Notes: generated by a model from the sequence alone, not told the origin. A stretch of DNA of 64,000 nt from JAOAPY01 sp038237475 (GCA_038237475.1 JBBRYS010000006.1:1-64000), one strand, 5' to 3'. Numbered from the stretch's first letter, positions 1 through 8,367 are shown. Translations and numbers: made by a program.

Positions 1-436
1 CCGCCGACAACCACATCGACTGTGTGCCCGCCAACGCTCAGCGAAGTGGTGTCAATCGCCACGCTGCTGTTGGTCGCGCCCGCGATGTTCGTGCCATCCA
101 GTTTCCACTGGTAGGTGAACGGGCCTGTCCCAGACGCGGTCGTCGAAAAGTTGGCCATTGCTCCCTGGCACACGGTCTGATCCGTCGGCATGGTCGCTGA
201 CGTGTTCGCCTGCACCGTCAATGACGCGCTCTTGGTGACGCTGCCGCAGGTGCCGCCGACAACCACGTCAACGGTGTGCGCGCCAACGCTTAGCGAAGTG
301 GTGTCAATCGCCACGCTGCTGTTCGTGGCGCCCGCGATGTTCGTGCCATCCAGTTTCCACTGGTAGGTGAACGGGCCTGTCCCAGACGCGGTCGTCGAGA
401 AATTCGCCATCGCGCCCTGGCACACGGTCTGGTCAG
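1..436. repeat. Tandem 252-bp coding repeat (Ig-like units)
   Basis: The sequence starting at 1 recurs from 253 with few changes, giving a period of 252 bp or 84 residues. The second copy stays similar to about 436 and then diverges. The block encodes near-identical Ig-like domains. More copies may lie beyond the left edge. Confidence 0.85.
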
Positions 437-2354
437 CCGGCGTCGTCGCCGTCGTCGCTGCATTAATTGTCAACGTTGCACTCTGCATGGCGGTGCTGCA
501 CGCGCCTGTTGCCTCAACCGTGTAGGTGCCGGCGTCACTCATTTGGACATTGCTGATACTCAGCGTGCTCGATCCGCCGCCACTCGTGATCGTTACGCGG
601 CCGCCGAGGTCACCGTTATTCAAAACGGTCGCGCCCTTCTTCCAGACGAAAGTGAAGGGGCCTGGGCCCGATGCTGTGGTGCTGAAGCTCGCCGTTGAAC
701 CCTCACACACCGTTTGATCTGCCGGATCAGTAGTCGCATTATTTTGAACGGTGATCGAAGCGGTAACTGTCTGATTGTCGGCCTTAACGTCGATGTTCGC
801 GGCTCCTACGGCGCTGCCGGTGAAGGTGGCGGATGCCTCGCCGTTGACGAAGTTCGCGCTCACGCCCGACAGGCTGCCAAAGCCCGGCGTGGTGTTAATA
901 AACGTCGCCGGGAAAGCCGGCAGGCCGTTCAGTTCAGTCGTCAAAGCCGCGCCGACATTTCTTTGCTTGATATCGGCGGTAATGGTGGACATGGCGCCCG
1001 AGCAAATCGTAGCCGGGCTCCCGCTCGCGCGGAGTTGCAGGTAAGTTGCTGGGAGGGTTGTGCCTGAGGGGCTGCGAAAATCGTTGGGGCCAGGCCCGGT
1101 GTTAATGCCCCACCAGTTATCGTCCGCCGTGAGCGTTCCAGAACTGCGATAAAGAGTGAGTCCATTCGCAGGCGTTGGCACTGAATTGCCGACCAGTCGC
1201 GAAAAGGTTACTGAAGCCGCGCCGCCTCCGGCCAGAATTGCCCCGCCAAATCCCGCTGCGGTGTTCGCAGAAAACGAACAGGTAGTTATGGTGAGTGGGC
1301 CGCCGCTTTCGACTACGATTGCTCCCCCGCTGCCGCTCGTGGCGCGGTTTCCGGAAAACGACGAACTGCTGAAGTTGTAGGAACTGGTGCTGAGATTGAA
1401 GTCGAAAAGATCTGCCGCGCCACCGCCGGCAGAAACTGAAGCAGCGGTATTACTCGTGAAAGTCGAACCGATTACGGTTAAGACGCCGGTCGAGAATGCA
1501 CTGCCTGCCGGATCGCCGGCGGAATAACCGATGCCGCCGCCACTGGCGCTGGTCGAATTCCCCGAGAAGGTCGTGCCGTTGATGTTCAAGCTTCCGCCTG
1601 TATAAGAAATGCCGCCGCCTCCAAACGTTCCCAAGCCGGTCGCCGAGTTCCCTGAGAAAATACAGTTGGTTATTGTAGTGACGTTGTTGAGGGAGCCGGC
1701 GATCATACCGCCGCCGCCAACCGCAGTAGTCTCGCGCCCACCGGCGATCGTTACGTCCGAAATGTTGAAGGTGAACGACGGGGCGAGAAAAGGATTAATT
1801 TCAATGACGCGATCGTTTGGTTGCGTCTGCTGGATGATAGTGGAAGCTGCGCCGGCGCCAGAAATCGTGGTGCCGCTCGCCGTCACATCAAGGTCGCCAA
1901 TCGAGTTATCGCCGCTCAAGTATTCGACGAAACCGCCGGCTATCGTCAATGAATAGGTACCGGCCGGAACAATAATGGTTGTGCCAGGATTGGCGTTGGC
2001 GAAGGCCACCGCGCCGCGCAGACTACAGTCATTTGCCGCGGCTGTGCAGGCAGATGCCGCAAATGTGTCGTCGGTGCGATCGACAGTGATTGCCGCCATC
2101 GGCATTAGCACGCTGTTAAAAGACGGGGACGCGGCAACAGCGTGCGCTGCAGGCGATTTTACGCTGCGGTTAACTCTTTCCGCAGCGCCGGCGCCGGATG
2201 TGTAGGAAACCTTCCCAGCCCGGCCGGAAGCTTGCGAAGGCGCGGAGACAAAGGCAAGGGCCAAAGCTACGAGTGTCAGAAAAGCAAAGCCGCAGGAGAC
2301 CCGAACAAGCGTCAAGGCAGCAAAGCGATCATTTCGAGCATAAAAGCGCACCAT
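1..2354 (-). CDS. Secreted beta-helix protein with C-terminal Ig-like repeats (partial, 3' end outside window)
   Basis: The reading frame is open from the ATG at 2354 to the left edge, at least 784 codons. An AAGGAG box lies just upstream of the ATG, which supports this start. Residues 1-45 form a signal peptide. The motif CSLRGAVAFANAN follows near residue 108, then glycine-rich stretches with repeated SxFSGN units typical of parallel beta-helix (CSLREA-type) surface proteins, then DNWWGINTGP near residue 415. From about residue 540 there are Ig-like repeats, each starting around DQTVCxG and containing FTYQWKLDG. The last two are almost identical. The family is generally secreted or cell-surface; no catalytic residues are recognised. 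It lies 220 bp downstream of three same-strand tail-collar genes, so it may belong to the same surface programme (inference). Ligand and function are unknown. Confidence 0.85.
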   Translation of the reverse strand, partial: MVRFYARNDRFAALTLVRVSCGFAFLTLVALALAFVSAPSQASGRAGKVSYTSGAGAAERVNRSVKSPAAHAVAASPSFNSVLMPMAAITVDRTDDTFAASACTAAANDCSLRGAVAFANANPGTTIIVPAGTYSLTIAGGFVEYLSGDNSIGDLDVTASGTTISGAGAASTIIQQTQPNDRVIEINPFLAPSFTFNISDVTIAGGRETTAVGGGGMIAGSLNNVTTITNCIFSGNSATGLGTFGGGGISYTGGSLNINGTTFSGNSTSASGGGIGYSAGDPAGSAFSTGVLTVIGSTFTSNTAASVSAGGGAADLFDFNLSTSSYNFSSSSFSGNRATSGSGGAIVVESGGPLTITTCSFSANTAAGFGGAILAGGGAASVTFSRLVGNSVPTPANGLTLYRSSGTLTADDNWWGINTGPGPNDFRSPSGTTLPATYLQLRASGSPATICSGAMSTITADIKQRNVGAALTTELNGLPAFPATFINTTPGFGSLSGVSANFVNGEASATFTGSAVGAANIDVKADNQTVTASITVQNNATTDPADQTVCEGSTASFSTTASGPGPFTFVWKKGATVLNNGDLGGRVTITSGGGSSTLSISNVQMSDAGTYTVEATGACSTAMQSATLTINAATTATTPADQTVCQGAMANFSTTASGTGPFTYQWKLDGTNIAGATNSSVAIDTTSLSVGAHTVDVVVGGTCGSVTKSASLTVQANTSATMPTDQTVCQGAMANFSTTASGTGPFTYQWKLDGTNIAGATNSSVAIDTTSLSVGGHTVDVVVG

Positions 2355-2574
2355 GTCTAGGCTCCTTTTTCTGATCAGCGCCTGATAAAAAAGATTTTAG
2401 ATACTCTCTGACAGAAAGTATTTGTTGTTGCCGAGAGAGACCGAGGGCGGCTCTCATGTATCAAGAGGCGCGCAAAAAAGGGAGTCCATCAGCAAGACCT
2501 GACGGGTTTCTTCTTTGCACGCCTCCTTGTTCCCACGTCTTCGATTAGGTCCCAACGCCTCCGACTATGCCGGT
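2355..2574. other. Intergenic region upstream of the beta-helix gene
   Basis: This 220-bp stretch separates the third tail-collar gene from the beta-helix gene on the same strand. It contains the AAGGAG ribosome binding site of the downstream gene and an AT-rich stretch around 2385-2405. I could not assign a promoter or a terminator with confidence. Confidence 0.4.
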
Positions 2575-3102
2575 TCACGTTCGCGGCGGATAGACGCCCT
2601 GCAACGCGATACAATAATTCAAAGTCAGGTACGGCTGCAGGTTGTTATGCGGTAGGTCGCCGCCGACCAGCGGCATTGCATTGGGATTCACCGCGCCCGT
2701 GGCCGGAGCTGAGTAAAGGAACACTGCGGCGCGACCAGGCACCTGGGCCCAGATGGCGTTAGTAGGATTTTGCGTATCTCCACCGGCCGCAACGGCCCCG
2801 CCGAATTGGTGCGAGTGAGCAGTCATGTCCGCGGTCAGGAGGGTTACGGCAGTTTCACCCCCTGTCTCGCCAAGATCGCGCAGGCTCAAGCCTGGTCCCT
2901 GGCCCGGGTGCATCGCCCCCCGCCCCTGCAAATCAGGCAGCGCGAAATTGCTTCTGCCGTCGCCTCCATAGGTCGTGCCAAGCAGCGAAAACAGCGCCGT
3001 GTTCTGAGAAAGTGGCAGCAGCTGCCCATCACAAAAAGCCCAACCTCTGGGCGCGAAGTTAAACGGAAATATTCTTATTTCCGCCACAAATGGACTTGCC
3101 AT
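2575..3102 (-). CDS. Phage tail-collar domain protein, copy 3 (MdpB-like)
   Basis: This 175-residue protein has the tail-collar domain (Pfam Collar family) at residues 1-60: FAPRGWAFCDGQLLPL, then GTTYGGDGRSNFALPDLQGR. A His motif (MTAHSHQF) follows near residue 90. The C-terminus has the shared pattern PHxNxxPYLxLNYCIALQG ending in a YPP tail. In phages this fold forms trimeric receptor-binding fibre tips. Stand-alone bacterial copies, such as microcystin-related MdpB, are of unclear function. The ATG is preceded by GAAGGAGATTAAACTATC, and the gene starts 17 bp after the stop of the previous paralogue, so the two are probably co-transcribed. There is no signal peptide, so any export would need another route. 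Confidence 0.88.
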   Translation of the reverse strand: MASPFVAEIRIFPFNFAPRGWAFCDGQLLPLSQNTALFSLLGTTYGGDGRSNFALPDLQGRGAMHPGQGPGLSLRDLGETGGETAVTLLTADMTAHSHQFGGAVAAGGDTQNPTNAIWAQVPGRAAVFLYSAPATGAVNPNAMPLVGGDLPHNNLQPYLTLNYCIALQGVYPPRT

Positions 3103-3119
3103 GATAGTTTAATCTCCTT

Positions 3120-3638
3120 CTAGTTGGGCGACGGAAAGATGCCCTGAAGCGCGATGCAAAAATTTAGCGTTAGATAGGGTGAGCGATTCTCGTGGGCCTG
3201 ACTCCCTCCCACGTTGCTAACCGTTTTGGGCGACATCTGTGAATTTGCCGCGCTCGAACTAAAGATACTCTTGCCATTGTTCGCCCAGAAACTGCCAATT
3301 GGGGATACCACGGTAGCATTCGCACCTGCGCCCACCACGGCATTATTTCCGGCTAACGTATGCGTGTGGGTGGGCATTTCATTCAGACTAAGCGTATGCG
3401 TTTCTTCTCCGCCCCGCTGCCCCAGGGTCAACCCGCCACCCTCGTGAAAGGCGAGTCGGCCCCGCAGATCCGGTAGCGCAAAATTCACCCTGCCATCGCC
3501 ACCGTAGGTGGTTCCTAACAAAGAAAAGAGCGCCTGGTTCTGGTTGATGGGTAGTAGCTGGCCATTACAAAGGGCCCATCCGCGAGGCGCAAAATTAAAG
3601 CTGAAGATCCTGATTTCCGACAAAAAGGGGCTGCTCAT
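3120..3638 (-). CDS. Phage tail-collar domain protein, copy 2 (MdpB-like)
   Basis: This 172-residue paralogue has the same layout: FAPRGWALCNGQLLPI near residue 15, GTTYGGDGRVNFALPDLRGR, a PTHTHTLAGN histidine motif, and a C-terminus with HENRSPYLTLNFCIALQG ending FPSPN. The central part between the His motif and the C-terminus is Ala/Ser/Asn-rich and differs most between copies, as expected for a variable tip. AGGAG sits 9 bp before the ATG. It is the middle gene of three on the minus strand, 64 bp after copy 1 and 17 bp before copy 3. No other phage morphogenesis genes are seen, so a prophage remnant is less likely than a domesticated family. Confidence 0.88.
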   Translation of the reverse strand: MSSPFLSEIRIFSFNFAPRGWALCNGQLLPINQNQALFSLLGTTYGGDGRVNFALPDLRGRLAFHEGGGLTLGQRGGEETHTLSLNEMPTHTHTLAGNNAVVGAGANATVVSPIGSFWANNGKSIFSSSAANSQMSPKTVSNVGGSQAHENRSPYLTLNFCIALQGIFPSPN

Positions 3639-3702
3639 TATCGTGACTCCTATCTTTTCTCGATCATACGTTGCTCAACAGGGTACCAACCGAAAATGCA
3701 AC

Positions 3703-4230
3703 TCAGGTCGGGCTGGGGAAAATACCGAACAAAGAGATGATGTAGTCAACACACAAGAAGGGGACCATGTTGTCATGTGGCTGCGAGCCGCCGGTGGGCG
3801 TTGAAATAATAGCCGAGCTGCCCATGAATCCGCCGGCCGCCAGGCTGCCGCTGTAACTGGCAGTGTCAGCTACGGACCACGTTCCTCCTGCGGGGTTTGA
3901 GGTATTCGAGCCGCTGCCCGTACTACACATGGCGGGATGCGTATGCGTGGGGAGCTGCTGGGCCGTCAGCGTGACGCTTTCAACGCCGCCGCTCTGAGCA
4001 AGCACATAGTTTGACAGCCCGGGACCCTGGCCCATGTGAAGCGGCAGTCGGCCACGCAGGTCGGGCAAGGCAAAAGTTGACTGGCCATCGCCGCCATAGG
4101 TTGTGCCGATCAACTGGAAGAGCGTTTCATTCTCCGAGATCGGTAACAAACTCCCATCGCAAAACATCCAACCCGCCGGGGCAAAGTTGCCGCCGAACAT
4201 TCTAATTTCGCCTACAAATGGCTGACCCAT
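3703..4230 (-). CDS. Phage tail-collar domain protein, copy 1 (MdpB-like)
   Basis: This is the first gene of the tail-collar triplet, 175 residues. It carries FAPAGWMFCDGSLLPI, GTTYGGDGQSTFALPDLRGR, the PTHTHPAM histidine motif, and a C-terminus with PHDNMVPFLCVDYIISLFG ending FPSPT. Its central region is Gly/Ser/Thr-rich and distinct from the other two copies. The ATG has AAGGAG upstream (CTAAGGAGATTTGTTTT), very like the leader of the DUF6916 gene at 6022. It diverges from the Tat-DUF6916 gene at 4666 across a 435-bp intergenic region. A homotrimeric or heterotrimeric fibre is the family-based expectation; the role here is not established. Confidence 0.88.
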   Translation of the reverse strand: MGQPFVGEIRMFGGNFAPAGWMFCDGSLLPISENETLFQLIGTTYGGDGQSTFALPDLRGRLPLHMGQGPGLSNYVLAQSGGVESVTLTAQQLPTHTHPAMCSTGSGSNTSNPAGGTWSVADTASYSGSLAAGGFMGSSAIISTPTGGSQPHDNMVPFLCVDYIISLFGIFPSPT

Positions 4231-4665
4231 AAAACAAATCTCCTTAGTTTAGCAATCCAGAAATCAAGTGGATTTTTCGGACAACAAAGATGGTGCTAAT
4301 TTGATTCGCCCGGTCGGTAATCTGCGCGACGAACATAAGTGCTACCGGTGCGCCTGGTACAAGTCCACGCCTTCTGCTAGGCAACGACCAGCTTGGTTCG
4401 TCTTACTTAAGGCGGCAGAATATATAACCGATCAAAAAACAATGCAAGACTTTTTTCCAAAATCAGTTGTCTGCTAACATTTGGTGCCGCTTACCTTGCG
4501 CCGCTTTGCAACAACGCGTGCCATTTGCACCAAGACTTATTTTTATCTTGCAAGGACCTATTTTTATCTTGCAAGTTTTCATGAGAACAAATACACTGCG
4601 CGCTCGTTTTGCCCTCATTATAGAAACTCTTAATTTGAATAAAATAGGTTCCGGAGGAGAGGTCA
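4231..4665. promoter_or_regulatory. Divergent regulatory region with paired direct repeats
   Basis: This 435-bp stretch separates the tail-collar operon (minus) from the Tat-DUF6916 gene (plus), so it must hold the promoters of both. The right half is AT-rich. GGAGGAGAG at about 4651-4659 is a strong ribosome binding site for the ATG at 4666. A 17-bp exact direct repeat lies at 4538-4575. Short frames inside it (for example 4268-4477) look non-coding. Confidence 0.6.
4538..4575. repeat. Two exact 17-bp direct repeats, 21-bp period
   Basis: The sequence TATTTTTATCTTGCAAG occurs at 4538-4554 and again at 4559-4575. The period of 21 bp equals two turns of B-DNA, so both copies face the same side of the helix. 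They lie about 90-130 bp upstream of the ATG at 4666. A pair of binding sites for one regulator is the simplest reading (inference). Confidence 0.75.
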
Positions 4666-5094
4666 ATGGCTACGTCGCGTCGAGATTTCATCAAAAAGGG
4701 TGGGCTGTTAGCACTGGCGGCTGGTCTGCCGCTGAGCCTCTTGAGCAAGGTTTCCGGAAAAGAAATAATGGCTCGGGTTGAAGCGGAGCCGCTTCTGAAT
4801 AAGGCTGCCTTTACGGCTCAGTTGCACACGGAATTCCGCTTCCATCATGGCCGCACGAAAGCGCCGGTGAAATTGGTTGAGGTAACCGACTTGATCCATC
4901 GGAGAGGTGCGTCAGCTGGCAAGGAAGGCTTTGCACTTATTTTCAGTGGTCCCCGTTCCCTCGCTATGAAACAAGATACCTACCGCATCGAGCATGAAAA
5001 GCTCGGGAGCTTTTCTTTGCTGATCGTCCCGATCGGAATTAAGGACAAAGGCACAAGATCTTATGAAGCGGTCCTGAATCGTTTGTATCCTTAA
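4666..5094 (+). CDS. Tat-exported DUF6916-like protein
   Basis: This 142-residue protein starts with a twin-arginine signal: RRDFIKKGG at residues 5-13, then a hydrophobic stretch to about residue 30. The mature part ends with the pattern I assign to DUF6916: FALIFSGP, a central YRIEHEKLGSFSLLIVPIG, and a YEAVLNRLYP C-terminus. The family has no known activity. A strong GGAGGAG box precedes the ATG. It is convergent with GNAT copy 1, only 27 bp apart, and divergent from the tail-collar operon. It resembles the cytoplasmic-looking gene at 5705-6022 and the Tat copy at 29119-29595. Export of a folded protein by Tat fits a role in the periplasm or at the surface (inference). Confidence 0.8.
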   Translation: MATSRRDFIKKGGLLALAAGLPLSLLSKVSGKEIMARVEAEPLLNKAAFTAQLHTEFRFHHGRTKAPVKLVEVTDLIHRRGASAGKEGFALIFSGPRSLAMKQDTYRIEHEKLGSFSLLIVPIGIKDKGTRSYEAVLNRLYP

Positions 5095-5121
5095 TCCTAC
5101 TGGAACCAATACAGCTTCTAT

Positions 5122-5670
5122 TCAGCGAGGCGCGTCCTCATCATCCCCGCGCACTTGCTCTTTGCCGACACCAGGCGGGAACCACTGCAGATAAATGTGA
5201 ATGCCGCTCTGCTCGGTCTCCACAAAGCCCAGCCGCTTAAAAAAAAGAAGCGACGGATTAAAGCTTTCCACATAAATCCCCACTACCTTCTTTGATTCCG
5301 CGGCTTCCCCGAGGATGGCGCGCAGCAAATAGCTCCCGATGCCCTGGTTTCGTTCGCGTGGTAACACCGTGACATCGATAATCTTTATCTCTTTCTCTGA
5401 GCGCTCGACGTAGAGACGGCCCACCGCTCGGTCGTGGTCCAGAATTACGTCCTGGGTCGCGCTGGGGAAAGATTGTTTGTAGTGGCTTTGTTGTGCCTGG
5501 AACTGCATGTCAATAAAAGCGCGTTGCTGTTCCGCGGACCAGGGCACCAGCGCCATCTCTTCAGCGCGAGTGCTGGCGTACAGTTCGCGCAGCAGTGGCA
5601 GATCCATTTCGTTGACCGGCCTGAGAGTGATTGCACGCACTGGCCCGGATGACTGATTATTTTCCGGCAA
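5122..5670 (-). CDS. GNAT-family N-acetyltransferase, copy 1
   Basis: This 182-residue protein carries the GNAT acetyl-CoA motif RNQGIGSYLL near residue 110, after the strand IIDVTVLP, and ends with NPSLLFFKRLGF. The early part has WSAEQQRAFIDMQFQAQ, closely matched in GNAT copy 2 (7858-8367), so the two are paralogues of one unusual subfamily. The start is TTG, preceded by a GAGGAAGAGA purine box. It lies 34 bp after the DUF6916 gene in the same operon. The substrate is unknown; proximity to tail-collar and DUF6916 genes suggests a protein or peptide in this system (inference). Confidence 0.85.
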   Translation of the reverse strand: MPENNQSSGPVRAITLRPVNEMDLPLLRELYASTRAEEMALVPWSAEQQRAFIDMQFQAQQSHYKQSFPSATQDVILDHDRAVGRLYVERSEKEIKIIDVTVLPRERNQGIGSYLLRAILGEAAESKKVVGIYVESFNPSLLFFKRLGFVETEQSGIHIYLQWFPPGVGKEQVRGDDEDAPR

Positions 5671-5704
5671 TTATCTCTTCCTCTTTTGGGGTGCGGGCTT
5701 TCTT

Positions 5705-6022
5705 TCAGCCGGCCGGGACCGCTGCTTCAGTTTGATTGCGGATGCGATTGAAAACTGACTCGTAAGCGAAGCCCCGTTGATCCTGAGCCACCGGGACGAG
5801 GAACAATTCGAACTCTCCCATGCGCTCGTGCGTGAAGCGGCGCATACCCTGGCCTAAAAACGTTTCGATTGGACCACGGAACAGGATGGCGAACTGCTCC
5901 TGCCGGTTCGAGAGTTTCAGCTCGGATACGTCCTCCAACTGCAACTCTAGTGTCTGGCCCTCTCCTAACTCGACCTGGAACTTCGAGTTGAGAAGCGCGT
6001 TAAAAGTTTCATGTGTCAACAT
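5705..6022 (-). CDS. DUF6916-like protein without signal peptide
   Basis: This 105-residue protein contains LKLSNRQEQFAILFRGP, then RRFTHERMGEFELFLVPV and YESVFNRIRN, matching the core of the Tat-exported protein at 4666-5094. It lacks any signal peptide, so this copy should stay in the cytoplasm. AAGGAG lies upstream of the ATG, in a leader nearly identical to that of tail-collar copy 1. It sits 58 bp downstream of the methyltransferase gene and 34 bp upstream of GNAT copy 1. The paired cytoplasmic and exported copies may act at different stages of one process (inference). Confidence 0.8.
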   Translation of the reverse strand: MLTHETFNALLNSKFQVELGEGQTLELQLEDVSELKLSNRQEQFAILFRGPIETFLGQGMRRFTHERMGEFELFLVPVAQDQRGFAYESVFNRIRNQTEAAVPAG

Positions 6023-6080
6023 AGTTTGAATTCGATCTCCTTAGATTCATTGGGTGGGCGGCTCCCGGATCATAATTTGA

Positions 6081-7901
6081 CTACCGCGGTTTGTTCATCA
6101 CTAATACCATAAATTGCTCCAGCCTGGGGCCGAAATGGAACCCGTTCCCAAGCGGCGAAAAAGTAACTCCGGTCAGTCCCATCTGTTCGCCGAGTTGCCC
6201 GTAGCGCGCTCTGAATTCGCGCTCAGTGATTAAAGCGAAAGGAAGTGGCCGGCCATATTCCCCAAAAACGTGATTCAAACAAAGGATCTGCTCTTCCTGT
6301 CCGTCGAGCACGAAAATCTGATCATCGATCTCCAGAAAATCTCGCAGCGTAAGCAAACGGGATTTGAACCCAATTCGTTGGGCGCATTTCTGTAAGTGCC
6401 CAAAATGAATTGAAAATTCTTCATGATTCAGATGATAGGCCTGGACCGGGTAGGCAGACTCACTGCCATACTCAGTGACAATGAACGTACCGCCGGGCGC
6501 GAGATGCTCCCAGGCTCGCTCGAGAAATCTAAGAGCCCCGATGTTAATCAAGAATGAATCGGGCGCATCGTCAGCAGCCAAATCATATTTCTCGAGGTAG
6601 GAAACTCCGGGCCCATCCCACTTGCAACTCCCATCGTCACCACGGATCCGGTTAACCGGTGCCACGGGAAAATCCGCGATTACTTCATTGGAGATAATCA
6701 AATCGAAGTTGCGGCCGGGAAGGTCGAACTCGGTCGCGTCCTGCTGAAAGTGCTGCAGGGGCCGAGACAGTCCCTCCAGTTGCTCACTCTGACTCTCCAT
6801 CAACACCGGAGAGAGATCCAATATGTGGTAGTTAAGCGAGAGTCCGCTCGTGCGGTTGGCCTGCGCAATGAAAGAGCGAGCAAAAGTCCCGGTACCGCCG
6901 CCGACCTCCAGCACCTCAAGGCGATCGCTCTCACCCGGCCGCGCAAGGACGTCGGGGCGCAGGGTGGAAACGCAAAAACGCTGCCCAAAATCGAGCCCGC
7001 CCAGCGCCTCGCTGGGAAAGCGAAAGCCATGATTGATGGTGGGCTCGACGAAATCGAATTCCCAGGAAGCGTTGTCAATCCCGAGCAAATGAAAATCAAT
7101 CACTCCCTCGGCACCGTTTGGCGCTGCTTTCCGCGAGAGGTACATATTCCGCGGCACGATGTTGCACGGGCTGTAAGGATCGTCAAGGTCAGACAGGTCG
7201 CGGGTGAACTTAATCAACTGCCGGGCCGGCCGCGTCAGGAACTCAACCGCCCCTCGGAATTTTCGGTTGGCAAGTGGACCAACGCCCGCCTCAGGTGACA
7301 GGGAGGCATAAATCTCAGCCAACGTGCGCGTGCCGTCCGCGGCCAGGAACAATGCAGCGGCGTAGGGATCAAGCGTCTCTTCGGTGACTCGGGGCAGTTC
7401 GTCGGGCGCCGGTGAAAAAATACGTTGCGCCATGGAAGTGCGGACTAGCAACACTTCGCCAGTCGTTGAGCGGTAGCTCACGGCCGGATTTTGCCTCGGT
7501 CGTTGGGCGTACTGGTCCAGAAATGATGCCAGTGGATCGTGCCCGGCAGTAATCAGGAACTCTTTTTCGATCAACTGTCTTATTTGCTGTCCGGCTTCAC
7601 CCATGCCGTCGAGATCGGCAGGGGCGAAGGAGAACGGGCTACCCAGCCTTAGTGCAAACAAGAGCGAACGCACGCTCGCCGCGGGCTCCAACACTTCGCC
7701 GGTGCACTGATGGAAGACTCCGTATTGGATTGTGTCCGGGAAGATGCAATTCTCCACCACGTGCACATAAGGATTGAGCTGGTAAGAGTTCACAGAGTTC
7801 GTGCCGGAGCTGAAGTCGGATCGATGCGCTGAGCAAAAGAAGTTCTGCAGTCGAGGTTCATCCTGTCCATTCCATTTCCAGATAGACTCCGTCTCCCGCA
7901 A
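6081..7901 (-). CDS. Two-part SAM-dependent methyltransferase (MidA-like C-terminal half)
   Basis: The C-terminal half has the SAM-binding motif EVGGGTGTF near residue 330, followed by ILDLSP and NEVIADFPV, which resembles MidA/NDUFAF7-type methyltransferases. The N-terminal half (about residues 45-240) has NPYVHVVENCIFPDTIQYG and later FLAADGTRTLAEIYASL, which recalls PqqD-like peptide-binding domains, though weakly. The frame begins with a TTG at 7901 that overlaps GNAT copy 2 by 44 bp. A GTG at 7793, after the GNAT stop, is an equally possible start, and neither has a clear ribosome site. The gene is in operon with both GNATs and DUF6916. A peptide or protein methylation role is an inference. 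Confidence 0.75.
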   Translation of the reverse strand: MRETESIWKWNGQDEPRLQNFFCSAHRSDFSSGTNSVNSYQLNPYVHVVENCIFPDTIQYGVFHQCTGEVLEPAASVRSLLFALRLGSPFSFAPADLDGMGEAGQQIRQLIEKEFLITAGHDPLASFLDQYAQRPRQNPAVSYRSTTGEVLLVRTSMAQRIFSPAPDELPRVTEETLDPYAAALFLAADGTRTLAEIYASLSPEAGVGPLANRKFRGAVEFLTRPARQLIKFTRDLSDLDDPYSPCNIVPRNMYLSRKAAPNGAEGVIDFHLLGIDNASWEFDFVEPTINHGFRFPSEALGGLDFGQRFCVSTLRPDVLARPGESDRLEVLEVGGGTGTFARSFIAQANRTSGLSLNYHILDLSPVLMESQSEQLEGLSRPLQHFQQDATEFDLPGRNFDLIISNEVIADFPVAPVNRIRGDDGSCKWDGPGVSYLEKYDLAADDAPDSFLINIGALRFLERAWEHLAPGGTFIVTEYGSESAYPVQAYHLNHEEFSIHFGHLQKCAQRIGFKSRLLTLRDFLEIDDQIFVLDGQEEQILCLNHVFGEYGRPLPFALITEREFRARYGQLGEQMGLTGVTFSPLGNGFHFGPRLEQFMVLVMNKPR

Positions 7902-8367
7902 TGGCCGAGAATCCCAGACGTTCGTAGAGCCGCAAAGCCGGACTATAGGACAGTACCTGAAGTTTCACAGGCTTGCTTGCGGCCGCTGCTTCTTTTAAGA
8001 GGTTACTGAGCAACGCGCTTCCCCTCCCGGCATTGCGGTGCTCGGGCAAGAGCGCGATGTCCACCAACCGGAATTCCTCGGCGGTCCTTTCGACCAGCAT
8101 CCGGCCGATGGGCTGCTCATTGAGAAGGATGATGGAGTTTTCCGCCGCGGGATAGTTTGCGCGATAGTTCTGAAGCTGCATGCTAAACTGCATTTTGATA
8201 AAAGCATCTGCCTGGGCCGGGTTCCATGACAGGGCCGCCAACTCGTCGCTTCTGGTGCCGGCAAAGACTTGCAGTAGAAAATCGTCATCGCTGGGGGCGG
8301 CAGCGCGCAGACGCACCGGTGCTGCCTGAACTTCATGTGAGTTTGCGCGCAACTCGGGCACGTTCAA
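7858..8367 (-). CDS. GNAT-family N-acetyltransferase, copy 2
   Basis: This 169-residue protein is a paralogue of the GNAT at 5122-5670. Shared features include WNPAQADAFIKMQFSMQ, GRMLVERTAEEFRLVDIALLP, the acetyl-CoA loop RNAGRGSALL and LRLYERLGFSA. The start is TTG at 8367 with AAAGGAG 8 bp upstream. It is the first gene of a minus-strand run (GNAT, methyltransferase, DUF6916, GNAT) and diverges from the Nif11-like gene across about 85 bp, so the two transcription units share a promoter region. The substrate is unknown. Confidence 0.85.
   Translation of the reverse strand: MNVPELRANSHEVQAAPVRLRAAAPSDDDFLLQVFAGTRSDELAALSWNPAQADAFIKMQFSMQLQNYRANYPAAENSIILLNEQPIGRMLVERTAEEFRLVDIALLPEHRNAGRGSALLSNLLKEAAAASKPVKLQVLSYSPALRLYERLGFSAIAGDGVYLEMEWTG

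Noticed and set aside
2575..4230. Tail-collar genes as prophage
   Set aside because: No capsid, terminase, tail or integrase genes close by; three paralogues sit with acetyltransferases and DUF6916 instead.
4268..4477. Plus-strand ORF of 69 residues in the divergent promoter region
   Set aside because: No ribosome site, no similarity, and it sits in a region that must hold two promoters.
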